A DNA stretch of 64,000 nt from NCBI GenBank assembly GCA_016792685.1, contig JAEULQ010000067.1, positions 1 to 64,000 on the forward strand, written 5' to 3'. This stretch comes from Tabrizicola sp. GTDB lineage: Bacteria > Pseudomonadota > Alphaproteobacteria > Rhodobacterales > Rhodobacteraceae. The notes beneath the pieces were generated by a model that was given only the letters and a program-made list of their open reading frames with translations, made no database searches and had not been told where the DNA came from. This document shows, piece after piece, positions 35,100 to 43,716 of the stretch (position 1 is its first letter; each line of letters begins with the position of its first letter). A program made the translations under genes and the position numbers.

Positions 35100-36578
35100 T
35101 CAGATCGACAGGCAGACGTATTTCAGTTCCATGTAGTCATCGAGCCCGTGGCGCGAGCCTTCGCGGCCGAGGCCGGACTGCTTGACCCCACCGAAGGGGG
35201 CCATCTCGTTCGAGATCAGGCCGGTGTTGACGCCCACCATCCCGTATTCCAGCGCTTCCTGGACCCGGGTGATGCGGCCGATGTCGCGGGCGTAGAAGTA
35301 CGAGGCGAGACCGAAGATCGTGTCATTGGCGCGAGCGATGACTTCCTCTTCGGTGTCAAACTTGAAGAGCGGCGCGAGCGGGCCGAAAGTCTCTTCCTGC
35401 GCAACTTTCATGTCGGGGGTCACGCCAGTCACCACGGTCGGCTCGAAGAACGAGCCGCCAAGCGCGTGCCGTTTGCCGCCGGTCACGACCTTGCCGCCAC
35501 CGGCCAGGACATCGGCGATATGCTCTTCGACCTTGTCCATCGCCGCCTCGTTGATCAGGGGCCCCGTGGTGGTGCCCGCCTTGAGCCCGTCGCCGATGTT
35601 GAGCTTCTTCACCGCGGCGGTGAGTTTCTCGGCGAAGGCGTCATAGACCCCGGCCTGGACATAGATCCGGTTGGCGCAGACGCAAGTCTGTCCGTTGTTG
35701 CGGAACTTCGAGATCATCGCGCCTTCGACGGCGGCGTCGAGGTCGGCGTCATCGAAGACGATGAAGGGGGCGTTGCCGCCAAGCTCCATCGAGCATTTCA
35801 GGACCTGGTCGGCGGCCTGCTTCAGAAGGATGCGCCCTACTTCGGTGGAGCCGGTGAAGGTGAGCTTGCGGATCAGCGGGTTCTCGCAGAACTCCTTGCC
35901 GATGTCCGACGACCGCTTCGAGGTGATGACCGAGAAGAGCCCGGCCGGAACCCCGGCGCGCTCGGCAAGAAGCGCAAGCGAAAGGGCGGACAGCGGGGTT
36001 TCCGCTGCGGGACGGGCGACGAAGCCACAGCCTGCGGCAAGCGCCGGGGCGACCTTGCGGGCGATCATCGCATTGGGGAAGTTCCAGGGCGTGATCGAGG
36101 CAGCCACGCCGATCGGCTGCTTCAGCACATGGATGCGCTTGTCGCGCTGGTGGCCGGGGATGATGTCGCCGTAGGTGCGCTTGGCTTCCTCACCGTAAAA
36201 CTCGATGTAGGAGGCGCCATAGGCGATTTCGCCCTTGGCTTCGGCCAGCGGCTTGCCCATTTCGGCGGTCAGGATCGTGGCCAGGTCCTCCTGGTTCGCC
36301 ATGCAAAGATCGAACCACTTGCGCAGGATCTGCGCACGTTCTTTGGCGGTGCGGGCGGCCCATTCGCGGTGGGCGGCATGCGCGGCCTTGATCGCGCGGG
36401 CGGTCTCGGCCCGGCTGAGGTTCGGCAGGTGGCAGATCACGTCGCCCCGGGCGGGGTTGGTCACAGTGAAGGTCGAGCCATCGTCAGCATCGACCCACTG
36501 CCCGGCGACGTAAGCCTTTGTCACCAGAAGCGAGGGGTCTTTCAGAAGCGATGCGAGATCGGTCACGGAATCGAGCAT
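35100..36578 (-). CDS. gabD: NAD(P)-dependent succinate-semialdehyde dehydrogenase
   Basis: A 492-residue aldehyde dehydrogenase. It has SITPWNFPNAMIARKVAPALAAGC, the GSTEVG cofactor loop, the general-base Glu in MELGGNAPF and the catalytic Cys in NNGQTCVCANR, plus the GabD-typical C-terminus GGVKQSGLGREGSRHGLDDYMELKYVCL. It should oxidise succinate semialdehyde to succinate in GABA catabolism; glutarate semialdehyde is also possible. AAGGAGGG lies before ATG 36578, which is preferred over the frame start at 36617. No GABA transaminase gene is adjacent. Confidence 0.9.
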   Translation of the reverse strand: MLDSVTDLASLLKDPSLLVTKAYVAGQWVDADDGSTFTVTNPARGDVICHLPNLSRAETARAIKAAHAAHREWAARTAKERAQILRKWFDLCMANQEDLATILTAEMGKPLAEAKGEIAYGASYIEFYGEEAKRTYGDIIPGHQRDKRIHVLKQPIGVAASITPWNFPNAMIARKVAPALAAGCGFVARPAAETPLSALSLALLAERAGVPAGLFSVITSKRSSDIGKEFCENPLIRKLTFTGSTEVGRILLKQAADQVLKCSMELGGNAPFIVFDDADLDAAVEGAMISKFRNNGQTCVCANRIYVQAGVYDAFAEKLTAAVKKLNIGDGLKAGTTTGPLINEAAMDKVEEHIADVLAGGGKVVTGGKRHALGGSFFEPTVVTGVTPDMKVAQEETFGPLAPLFKFDTEEEVIARANDTIFGLASYFYARDIGRITRVQEALEYGMVGVNTGLISNEMAPFGGVKQSGLGREGSRHGLDDYMELKYVCLSI

Positions 36579-36699
36579 GGGTGGGCCCTCCTTATGCTTT
36601 GGCAGGAGAGGTGCCACGGCACGCCCTCTATGTCCAGTTCAGAGGTCAGTTTCAGGCCAATGTTTGATCAAATTCCTGACGGGCTGGACGTAACGCCCC

Positions 36700-36742
36700 G
36701 GAGTTTTCGAAGGTTCCGGTCCGACTTCTTTGAAGAATTCGC
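36700..36742. repeat. Degenerate copy of the three-hairpin repeat (copy 3)
   Basis: GGAGTTTTCGAAGGTTCCGG followed by CCGACTTCTTTGAAGAATTCG. It keeps the first and third hairpin motifs of the 6524 and 34011 blocks and lacks the middle one. It lies seven bases from the 3' end of the coiled-coil protein gene. Confidence 0.5.
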
Positions 36743-36748
36743 CAGACC

Positions 36749-37078
36749 TCAGCCGTTTGCGTGCATCCGCTCGATGTAGGCGCGCATCTCTTCGGCCTCG
36801 TGGCGGGCGTCCCGCAGGCCCTCCATCGCGGCTTTCAGCTCGGCCTCGGTCTGGCTGATGTGGTTCATGAGTTCGGCTTCGCGCTGCTCGAGATAGGCCA
36901 GGGCCTGGTCACGCAGCTCTTCCGCCTCGTGCAGGGACTGGGCCAGGCGATCCATCTCGGCCATGTCGCCGCCCTGAACCCGGGTGAAACGATGCAGAAG
37001 CCAGTGCGCGAACCAGCCCATCGCGAAGGAAACCAGAAGGATGATGGCTGTGGCGATGACGAATTCGGTGCGGTTCAT
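36749..37078 (-). CDS. Small membrane-anchored coiled-coil protein
   Basis: A 109-residue protein with one N-terminal membrane helix (about residues 7-29), then a highly charged heptad-rich helix from residue 38 to the end (EMDRLAQSLHEAEELRDQ and on) that should form a coiled coil. I do not recognise a named family. It overlaps the OmpA-like gene by four bases (ATGA), so both are translated together. A role in the cell envelope alongside that protein is inferred from the coupling. Confidence 0.78.
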   Translation of the reverse strand: MNRTEFVIATAIILLVSFAMGWFAHWLLHRFTRVQGGDMAEMDRLAQSLHEAEELRDQALAYLEQREAELMNHISQTEAELKAAMEGLRDARHEAEEMRAYIERMHANG

Positions 37079-39174
37079 GGGTTATCCTCGGCCTTCAGGC
37101 CTTCGGGGCGTGGCAGGGGCCGGATGGTCTTTTCGGTGGGGGCGACCGAGGGGCTGGTATCGCCGGAGAAGTCCGGGGTGACGGCAGGAGCTTCGGCCTC
37201 GGTCGCCGGCGCAACCGGATCGGACGTTGGTGCCGGTGCTGCGGCTTCGGTGGCGGTGGCCGCAGGATCGGTCGCGGCGGGATCCGCTGGCTGGGCGTCC
37301 GCGGCGGGAGAGAGGGCAGGATCGGCAGTCGTTGTCGCACCCTTCAGGACGAATTCGATCCGCCGGTTCGCCTCACGACCTTCCTCGGTTTCGTTGTCGG
37401 CGATGGGTGACGCCTCGCCATAGCCGAGTGCGGTCATGCCGGAGATGTCGACGCGGCGGCCTTGCAGCGCAAGCAGCACGGCTTCGGCGCGGGCCTGGCT
37501 GAGGGCCTGGTTGCCACCCTCGGACCCCTGGCTGTCGGTATGGCCGCCGATTTCCATCTGCATCGGCGGGCAGGCGGTCAGGATCTTGGCCAGCTCGTCC
37601 AGAACGGGGCGCGCTGTCGTGGCGATCTCGGCAGAAGACGGGGTGAAGGTAATCTTGGTCCGGGCGATGACCGCGTTCACATCGGCGGCGCATTCCTCGG
37701 GTGTGGGCAGCGAAGCGATTGGGTCCAGCGCCTCGTCGTAGCGGACATTCACCCGGAAAGTCTGGCCCTGCCCAAGCTCGCCCGACAGGATCTGGGTGAT
37801 CTTGCCCCGTGTTGCGGTCGAGCCGGTGACGCCGGTCACCTCGACCAGGTCTGCGCGCACCGTGAGCGAGCCATGTTCGACTTCGGCCAGGGCCTTCAGA
37901 CCGGCAAGGACCCGGACCGGCCAGCCGTCGGGCAAGGTGTCATCAAGGCGCGTGGCGGTCAGCACCTCGGCGGCGGGGAAGGCGGCGCGGGCGAAAGCGT
38001 CGACCGCGCTACGCTGCATCTCGTCCGTCAGCCGTCCCCGAAGTTCGACCTTGCCGCTTTCGCTAAGCGTCGCGGTGAATTCGGCCGGACCCTCGGTCGC
38101 GGTTTCCTTCCGTTCCAGCGTCGAGGTCAGCGAGAAGGCATCGGGCAGCCCGTTTTCCAACTCACCCACAACCTTGTCGAAAGCGGCCTGCGTGACATCA
38201 CTGCCGGCCAGCAACGTGACATCCGAGTCCGAGAAGGTGATCGATCCCTGGCCAAGCTCTTTCACGGCGCGGATGCCCAGAACCACGGCTTCGGCCCAGC
38301 GTGGCGTCGGGGTGCCAAGACCGATCGTGCAGTCGGGCGGCTCGACGACGCCGGCGGCCTGTGCGGCCGACTGGATCTGTGCCCGGGCGCGGACCGTATC
38401 GGCCGAGCAACTGTCGAACCGGGCGCTTTCGGCGTCGATGATGAAGCGCAAGGTAAACGGAGTGATCACCGGGCGAGGGGCCGAGATGTCGAGTACCAGC
38501 CGGACGCCCGCCGGGGCGATCCCGCGCAATTCCGTCTCGAACCGGCGCTTCTCGGCCTCGCTGTCGGAAATCGCGGTGACTTCGACCAGGTCGGCTGCGA
38601 CCGAGATCTTCGACCGTTCCAGCCGTTGCAACGCCTCGAGCCCGAAGTCGAGCGCTGCGGACCAGGTGTCAGGTGCCGGGTAGTCGGCTGTCTCCAGCAT
38701 ATTGGTCAGCGCTTCTTCCGTCACCATTGCCGCCGCTTCTGCGGCGAGCGCCGCCTCGCTGAGGCCACCTTCTCCCGGCTTTTCCGGCATCAGCCCGATC
38801 AGCTGGATCCCGTCTTCGGTCCGCAGCATCTGGACGGAGAACTTCGGTGCCTCGATGGCCGACGCCGGTGTGACGTCCAGGCCGTCACGAATTCGCGAGG
38901 CGTCGATCAGGGAGCCCACGAGGTTCACCGCCCGGAAACGGGCAGCTTCATTCGGCGCGGTGCCGGACAGACGGACCTGCAGCCCGTCGGTGGTGACCGT
39001 GATCCAGTCGATCCGCTGTTCCGCCAGCCGGGCAGTGACGACTTTCTGCGTGCGCGATTCGATGACCAGCGTGGCGCCAAAGGCGACCGAGAACATGACC
39101 ATGGCCGCCAGGATGAAAGCCAGGAGGGCAAGCGTAGTCGAGGACAGCTGGCGGATCAGGGAGGGCAAGAGCAA
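37075..39174 (-). CDS. OmpA family envelope protein with BON-like repeats
   Basis: About 699 residues. A single N-terminal membrane helix (about 14-38) is followed by several alpha/beta repeats recalling BON/SIMPL-type domains, each with a sequence like (I/L)(S/T)V.ADLVEVT, and a C-terminal OmpA peptidoglycan-binding domain (about 530-645: ITFTPSSAEI, GHTDSQGSEGGNQALSQARAEAV, NRRIEFVL). The tail is Ala/Pro/Thr-rich. The helix keeps it in the inner membrane while the OmpA domain binds the wall. TTG 39174 opens the frame; TTG 39168 with GGAAG nine bases upstream is an equally good start. Confidence 0.85.
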   Translation of the reverse strand: MLLPSLIRQLSSTTLALLAFILAAMVMFSVAFGATLVIESRTQKVVTARLAEQRIDWITVTTDGLQVRLSGTAPNEAARFRAVNLVGSLIDASRIRDGLDVTPASAIEAPKFSVQMLRTEDGIQLIGLMPEKPGEGGLSEAALAAEAAAMVTEEALTNMLETADYPAPDTWSAALDFGLEALQRLERSKISVAADLVEVTAISDSEAEKRRFETELRGIAPAGVRLVLDISAPRPVITPFTLRFIIDAESARFDSCSADTVRARAQIQSAAQAAGVVEPPDCTIGLGTPTPRWAEAVVLGIRAVKELGQGSITFSDSDVTLLAGSDVTQAAFDKVVGELENGLPDAFSLTSTLERKETATEGPAEFTATLSESGKVELRGRLTDEMQRSAVDAFARAAFPAAEVLTATRLDDTLPDGWPVRVLAGLKALAEVEHGSLTVRADLVEVTGVTGSTATRGKITQILSGELGQGQTFRVNVRYDEALDPIASLPTPEECAADVNAVIARTKITFTPSSAEIATTARPVLDELAKILTACPPMQMEIGGHTDSQGSEGGNQALSQARAEAVLLALQGRRVDISGMTALGYGEASPIADNETEEGREANRRIEFVLKGATTTADPALSPAADAQPADPAATDPAATATEAAAPAPTSDPVAPATEAEAPAVTPDFSGDTSPSVAPTEKTIRPLPRPEGLKAEDNP

Positions 39175-39239
39175 GGACTTCCGGAAGACTCACACTGGGA
39201 CATGCGCCCAATGCTTCCTAGGGGTTTGGGGCCCAAGGT

Positions 39240-40232
39240 TCAACCAAGCCATGCAGCGACGGCAAGAAACGGCAAGGGAATGAGACCCGCATCCCGGTTT
39301 GACCGGAAGATCGCAAGGCAGGAGGCGGGGTCGTCCAGATCAAGCCGCGCCATCTGCCAGCCGAGATGCCAGCCCATTGCCCAGACCCCGCCCAGGGCCA
39401 CGACAAAGGCCAGTGGACGGCCCGCATCGGCATGGGCCAGCACGACGGCGGCGGCAAAGAGGATCAGCGTCAGTGTGAAGAAGCCCCAAAGCCAGGCGCG
39501 GCTTTGCGTGCCGAAAAGCCGCGCGGTCGACTTGACGCCGATCAGCGCGTCGTCCTCGCGGTCCTGATGGGCGTAGATCGTGTCGTAGTAAAGCGTCCAG
39601 GCAATCCCGGCCAGATAGAGCAAGATCGCGGCCGGTGGCACCTCGCCGGCATGGGCCGCCCAGGCCAGAAGCGCCCCCCAGTTGAACGCAAGACCGAGGA
39701 AGACCTGCGGCCACCAGGTGAAACGCTTGGCAAAGGGATAGATCGCGACAAGGGCCAGCGAGGCGATGCCAAGGAGGATCGCAAGGCGGTTGTAGCTGAA
39801 AAGGATCACCGCAGCGAACCCCGCCTGGACGGCCATCCAGACCAAAGCCTGTTGCACCGTGACCTGGCCCGAAGGCAGCGGGCGGCTGCGGGTTCGCGTC
39901 ACCTGGGCATCGAAGTCGCGGTCGGTAATGTCATTCCAGGTGCAGCCTGCCCCGCGCATCAGGAACGCGCCGACACCGCAGGACAGCGCGAGCCACAGGT
40001 CCCAGGTCTTGAAGCCGCCACCGCCCCCGGCCAGGGCAAGGGCCCAAAGGCAAGGGATGAGAAGAAGCCAGGTGCCAATGGGCCGGTCGGCGCGGCTGAG
40101 CCGCAGATAGGGGCGCGTCGGGACCGGGGCGTACCGGTCGACCCAATTTGCTTTCGGGGCATCTGCAACCCAGCCTGACTCCGTCCCCGAGTCGGTCCCG
40201 GGGGCCTCTGGCATTTGCGGCGCTTGGGACAT
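39240..40232 (-). CDS. ubiA: 4-hydroxybenzoate polyprenyltransferase
   Basis: A 330-residue integral membrane prenyltransferase with about eight helices. The two Asp-rich motifs that bind Mg-pyrophosphate are present: NDITDRDFD (about residues 107-115) and DREDD (about 231-235). It attaches the polyprenyl tail to 4-hydroxybenzoate in ubiquinone synthesis. A Pro/Thr-rich N-terminus of ~40 residues precedes the first helix. Its ATG is only 12 bases from the divergent rsmE ATG, so the promoters overlap. Confidence 0.93.
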   Translation of the reverse strand: MSQAPQMPEAPGTDSGTESGWVADAPKANWVDRYAPVPTRPYLRLSRADRPIGTWLLLIPCLWALALAGGGGGFKTWDLWLALSCGVGAFLMRGAGCTWNDITDRDFDAQVTRTRSRPLPSGQVTVQQALVWMAVQAGFAAVILFSYNRLAILLGIASLALVAIYPFAKRFTWWPQVFLGLAFNWGALLAWAAHAGEVPPAAILLYLAGIAWTLYYDTIYAHQDREDDALIGVKSTARLFGTQSRAWLWGFFTLTLILFAAAVVLAHADAGRPLAFVVALGGVWAMGWHLGWQMARLDLDDPASCLAIFRSNRDAGLIPLPFLAVAAWLG

Positions 40233-40244
40233 AGGTTCGGGCTC

Positions 40245-40967
40245 ATGTCGGATGCGAAGATCAGGCTCTATGTAGATCAGCCCCTGGGCGAGGGGCAAGC
40301 GGTGCGGCTTTCGCCCGACCAGACGCATTACCTCGTGGGCGTCATGCGGCTTGCGGTCGGGGCGCCGGTGCTGCTGTTCAACGGGCGCGACGGAGAATGG
40401 CGGGCCTTGCTGGCCGAGGCCGGCAAGCGCGGCGCGGTCGCGGTCTGCGAAGCCGTGATCCGGCCCCTGGTGCTGCCGCCGGACCTGTGGCTGGCATTTG
40501 CTCCGATCAAGAAAGCGCGCACGGATTTCATCGTGGAGAAGGCCGTCGAGCTTGGCGTTCGCCGCATCCTTCCGGTGCAGACCCGCCACACCAATTCAGA
40601 ACGCATCAGGCAGGACCGGCTGCAAGCCCATGCGGTCGAAGCGGCCGAGCAATGCGGCGCGACCATGGTGCCCGAAGTGGCTGAACTGCAGCCGCTTGAG
40701 CGCCTTTTGGCTGCTTGGCCCGCGGGGAGGCAGCTTTACTGGTGCGACGAGGCGGCAGCGGGTCAGCCCGCGATGATCGGTGGCACCCCCGGCCCGGCGG
40801 CGATCCTGATCGGCCCGGAGGGCGGTTTCGCCGAGGCCGAGATGAAGCGACTGCGCGGAATGGCCGGGGTTCGCTCCCTGAGCCTCGGGCCCCGCATCTT
40901 GCGGGCGGATACAGCGGCGGTGGCGGCAGTCACGCTTTGGCAGGCGGCGCACGGGGATTGGCGATGA
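40245..40967 (+). CDS. rsmE: 16S rRNA m3U1498 methyltransferase
   Basis: A 240-residue SPOUT methyltransferase. An N-terminal PUA-like domain (RLYVDQPLGEGQAVRLSPDQTHYL) is followed by the trefoil-knot domain with IGPEGGFAEAE (about 189-199) and LGPRILRADTAAVAAV (about 215-230), which form the S-adenosylmethionine site. It methylates N3 of U1498 in 16S rRNA. It overlaps the following membrane-protein gene by four bases (ATGA). Confidence 0.95.
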   Translation: MSDAKIRLYVDQPLGEGQAVRLSPDQTHYLVGVMRLAVGAPVLLFNGRDGEWRALLAEAGKRGAVAVCEAVIRPLVLPPDLWLAFAPIKKARTDFIVEKAVELGVRRILPVQTRHTNSERIRQDRLQAHAVEAAEQCGATMVPEVAELQPLERLLAAWPAGRQLYWCDEAAAGQPAMIGGTPGPAAILIGPEGGFAEAEMKRLRGMAGVRSLSLGPRILRADTAAVAAVTLWQAAHGDWR

Positions 40968-41512
40968 GCTTCATCCGGCCCGAGCTGCGCGCCGCAGCCC
41001 ATCGTTGGCGCGAGGTGCTTCTTGGCGCGGGGCTCGCTGCCTTTGGTGGCTGGATCGCCAGTTGGGGCGGGCTTTTCTATCTGCCGACCGGCCTTGGATT
41101 GCTGGTGATCGGTGTGGGCTGGGCGGTCCTTGCCTGGCGGCGGGCAAGGTTCCTGCAGGCGGGCGAGGCGCCCGGGTTCGTGCGGGTCACCGAGGCGCAG
41201 ATCGCCTACCTGGGGCCACGCGTCGGGGGCTTTGTCGGCCTGCCGGACCTGGCGGAAATCCGGCTTCTGACCCTGCGTGGGCGGCGGATCTGGCGGCTGA
41301 AGCAGGGCGATGGCCAGATGCTGCACATCCCGGTAGAGGCCGAAGGGGCCGATACGCTGTTCGATGCTTTCGCCGCGTTGCCAGGTCTTGATACGGCGGC
41401 ATTGCTGGCTGCACTGGGCAGCGAGGCGGCGTCGGACAGCAAGGTGGTGGCGCTGAACGAGGTCGACCGGTTGATCTGGTCCCGCAAAGGCGCAGGTGTG
41501 GTTGTGCGCTGA
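40964..41512 (+). CDS. Membrane protein of unknown function (PH-like)
   Basis: A 182-residue protein with two N-terminal membrane helices (about 17-35 and 38-59). The soluble C-terminal part (FVRVTEAQIAYLGPRVGGFVGLPDLAEIRLLTLRGRRIWRL) has the strand pattern of small membrane PH-like proteins, but I do not recognise a named family. It is translationally coupled to rsmE and lies upstream of gshA, with a 183-base gap containing repeats. Confidence 0.7.
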   Translation: MSFIRPELRAAAHRWREVLLGAGLAAFGGWIASWGGLFYLPTGLGLLVIGVGWAVLAWRRARFLQAGEAPGFVRVTEAQIAYLGPRVGGFVGLPDLAEIRLLTLRGRRIWRLKQGDGQMLHIPVEAEGADTLFDAFAALPGLDTAALLAALGSEAASDSKVVALNEVDRLIWSRKGAGVVVR

Positions 41513-41540
41513 TGCGCAAGCCAGGCGTCGGGCCCTTGCA

Positions 41541-41583
41541 GGAAAGAAAATCTACAGTTCGGAAAGAAATTCTGTGGCCACAG
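41541..41583 (+). promoter_or_regulatory. Direct repeat and palindrome upstream of gshA
   Basis: GGAAAGAAA occurs at 41541 and again at 41561, exactly 20 bases apart, each followed by a TCT triplet. The palindrome CTGTGGCCACAG (41572-41583) overlaps the second copy. The two-turn spacing suggests a protein-binding site for a regulator of glutathione synthesis. No regulator can be named. Confidence 0.3.
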
Positions 41584-41695
41584 GACACAGACTCCGATGG
41601 CTCGACCCCTTGACTTGGACACCTCCGCTTGACACCTCTTGGCGTCCGGTCGCGAGGCCGGATCACCGCAGCAGGCAGCCCCGGAGCCAAGGTCC

Positions 41696-43042
41696 ATGTC
41701 AATTCCTCAGTCCGGTGGCGGACCGATTGAAAGCTTCGATCAACTCGCCGCCTATATGGAGGCGGGCTGCAAGCCCAAAGCCGATTGGCGCATCGGGGCA
41801 GAGCATGAGAAATTCGGCTGGCTGACCGACAGCCGCAAGCCCTTGCCCTATGCGGGTGACCGCTCGATTTCGGCGATCTTCGCCGGGCTTGAGGCGCGCT
41901 ATGGCTGGCAGCCGCTGCGCGAGGGCGAAAATGTCATCGGCCTGACCCGGAACGGCGCGAATGTAAGCCTTGAACCCGGCGGGCAGTTCGAATTGTCCGG
42001 TGCGCCGCTGGTTTCGACCGTGGCAGTGGCGGATGAGCTGCAGAACCATCTCGACGAGGTTCGCTCGATTGCCGATCCGATGGGCGTGCGGTTCATGGGG
42101 ATCGGCGCGGCACCGGAATGGCGTCACGAGGAAATGCCGGTGATGCCCAAGGGGCGCTATCGGCTGATGACCGACTACATGGGCCGGGTCGGGACCCATG
42201 GCACGCAGATGATGTACCGGACCTGCACCGTGCAGGTGAACCTTGATTACGCCTCCGAAGCTGACATGGTGAAGAAGCTGCGAGTGGCGCTTGCCCTGCA
42301 GCCGGTGGCAACCGCGCTTTTCGCCTCGTCGCCGTTTTTCGAGGGCAAGCCCAATGGCCACCGCAGCTGGCGCAGCCGCATCTGGCGCGGTCTCGATGAC
42401 AGCCGCACCGGGACTTTGCCCTTCGTCTTTGATGAAGGCATGGGCTTCCAGGCCTATGTCGACTGGGTGCTCGATGTGCCGATGTATTTCGTCTACCGCG
42501 ACGGGAAGTACATCAATGCCTTGGGACAAAGCTTCCGTGCCTTCCTGAAGGGAGAGCTTCCTGCCCTGCCCGGCGAGAAGCCCACGCTTTCCGACTGGGC
42601 CGACCACATGACCACGGTCTTCCCCGAGGCCCGGGCCAAGAAGTTCATCGAGATGCGCGGTGCCGATTGCGGGGACCAGGCGCATATCGTGGCGTTGCCG
42701 GCCTTCTGGGTAGGGCTCATGTACGATCAGACCGCGCTGGATGCCGCTTGGGATCTGGTGAAGGGATTTGACCATGCCACCCGCGAGGGGCTGCGTGTCG
42801 CCGCCTCGGTCTCGGCCCTGCAAGGCGAGGCGGAAGGCGTGAAACTGCTTGACCTTGCCCGGGCCGCTGTCGGGCTCTCGCATGCTGGGCTTGTGGCCCG
42901 TGGCCTGGGCGAGGAGGCCCAGCTGGCGCCCCTGGTCGAAAGCTTGAAGACCGGCCGGGTCCAGGCGGACCGCTGGCTGTCCCTTTACGAAGGGGACTGG
43001 GGTCGGTCATTGGAGCGGATCTACGAGGCCGCGTCGCTGTAA
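41696..43042 (+). CDS. gshA: Glutamate-cysteine ligase
   Basis: A 448-residue enzyme of the plant/alphaproteobacterial-type GCL family. Features are IGAEHEKFGWL near the N-terminus, SLEPGGQFELSGAPL, YMGRVGTHGTQMMYRTCTVQVNLDY, the central PNGHRSWRSRIW and the terminal EMRGADCGD. It makes gamma-glutamylcysteine, the first step of glutathione synthesis. ATG 41696 is used; the frame start at 41639 adds a non-conserved extension. Confidence 0.95.
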   Translation: MSIPQSGGGPIESFDQLAAYMEAGCKPKADWRIGAEHEKFGWLTDSRKPLPYAGDRSISAIFAGLEARYGWQPLREGENVIGLTRNGANVSLEPGGQFELSGAPLVSTVAVADELQNHLDEVRSIADPMGVRFMGIGAAPEWRHEEMPVMPKGRYRLMTDYMGRVGTHGTQMMYRTCTVQVNLDYASEADMVKKLRVALALQPVATALFASSPFFEGKPNGHRSWRSRIWRGLDDSRTGTLPFVFDEGMGFQAYVDWVLDVPMYFVYRDGKYINALGQSFRAFLKGELPALPGEKPTLSDWADHMTTVFPEARAKKFIEMRGADCGDQAHIVALPAFWVGLMYDQTALDAAWDLVKGFDHATREGLRVAASVSALQGEAEGVKLLDLARAAVGLSHAGLVARGLGEEAQLAPLVESLKTGRVQADRWLSLYEGDWGRSLERIYEAASL

Positions 43043-43065
43043 GGAAGCTCTGGGGGGAGCTTTCC

Positions 43066-43713
43066 CTAGCCAGCCGAGCTTGGGCCTTCGGTTTCGACGG
43101 CAGCCTGCTTCTTCTGCCCAATCCGGGGTTCAGTGCCGGCCTTGATCCGCGCCAGGTTGGCGCTGTGGCGGACATAGATCAGGACCGTCAGGATCAGGGC
43201 CAGGATCAGGAACCGGCCATCGCCGAAGAAAAGCATCCAGAGCGCCGTGCTTGCTGCCGCCAGAAGGGCGGCGATCGAGGAGACGCGCATCACCAGCGCC
43301 ACGACCAGCCAGGTGGCGCAGACGGCCAGGCCGACCAGCCAGTTCAGGGCCAGCAGGATGCCGAGAAAGGTGGCCACGCCCTTGCCGCCCTTGAAGCCCA
43401 GCCAGACCGGATAAAGATGGCCAAGGAAGGCAGCAAGCCCGGCCAGTTGGGCTGCGTCCTCACCCAGAAACCATTGCGCAATCAGGACGGCCACCGCCCC
43501 CTTCGCTCCGTCCAGCAGCAATGTCAGAGCGGCGGCGAGCTTGTTTCCGGTCCGCAGGACATTGGTCGCGCCGATGTTCCCGGACCCGATCTGACGCAGG
43601 TCGCCCAGGCCCATCATTCGGGTAAGAACCACCCCAAAGGGCACCGATCCCAAGAGATAGGCAAGAACGGCAGTCAGGATCAGAAGCGTCGGGTCGGTCG
43701 TTATCGGGGGCAT
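43066..43713 (-). CDS. plsY: Glycerol-3-phosphate acyltransferase PlsY
   Basis: A 215-residue membrane protein with about five helices. Its family motifs are SVPFGVVLTRMMGLGDLRQIGSGNIGATNVLRTGNK in outline, and FKGGKGVATFLG. PlsY acylates glycerol-3-phosphate from acyl-phosphate, the entry step to phospholipids. Its ATG lies three bases after the stop of the degenerate dihydroorotase gene, so it is the last gene of the long pyrB operon. Confidence 0.95.
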   Translation of the reverse strand: MPPITTDPTLLILTAVLAYLLGSVPFGVVLTRMMGLGDLRQIGSGNIGATNVLRTGNKLAAALTLLLDGAKGAVAVLIAQWFLGEDAAQLAGLAAFLGHLYPVWLGFKGGKGVATFLGILLALNWLVGLAVCATWLVVALVMRVSSIAALLAAASTALWMLFFGDGRFLILALILTVLIYVRHSANLARIKAGTEPRIGQKKQAAVETEGPSSAG

Positions 43714-43716
43714 GTC

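Noticed and set aside
34926..36779. Long plus-strand open frame (617 codons) opposite gabD and yghU
   Set aside because: Composition is that of a reverse-complement shadow (His/Arg/Gly-rich) and both opposite genes are certain.
37462..39567. 701-codon plus-strand frame opposite the OmpA-like gene
   Set aside because: Shadow of a gene with recognisable OmpA motifs; no domain in the antisense product.
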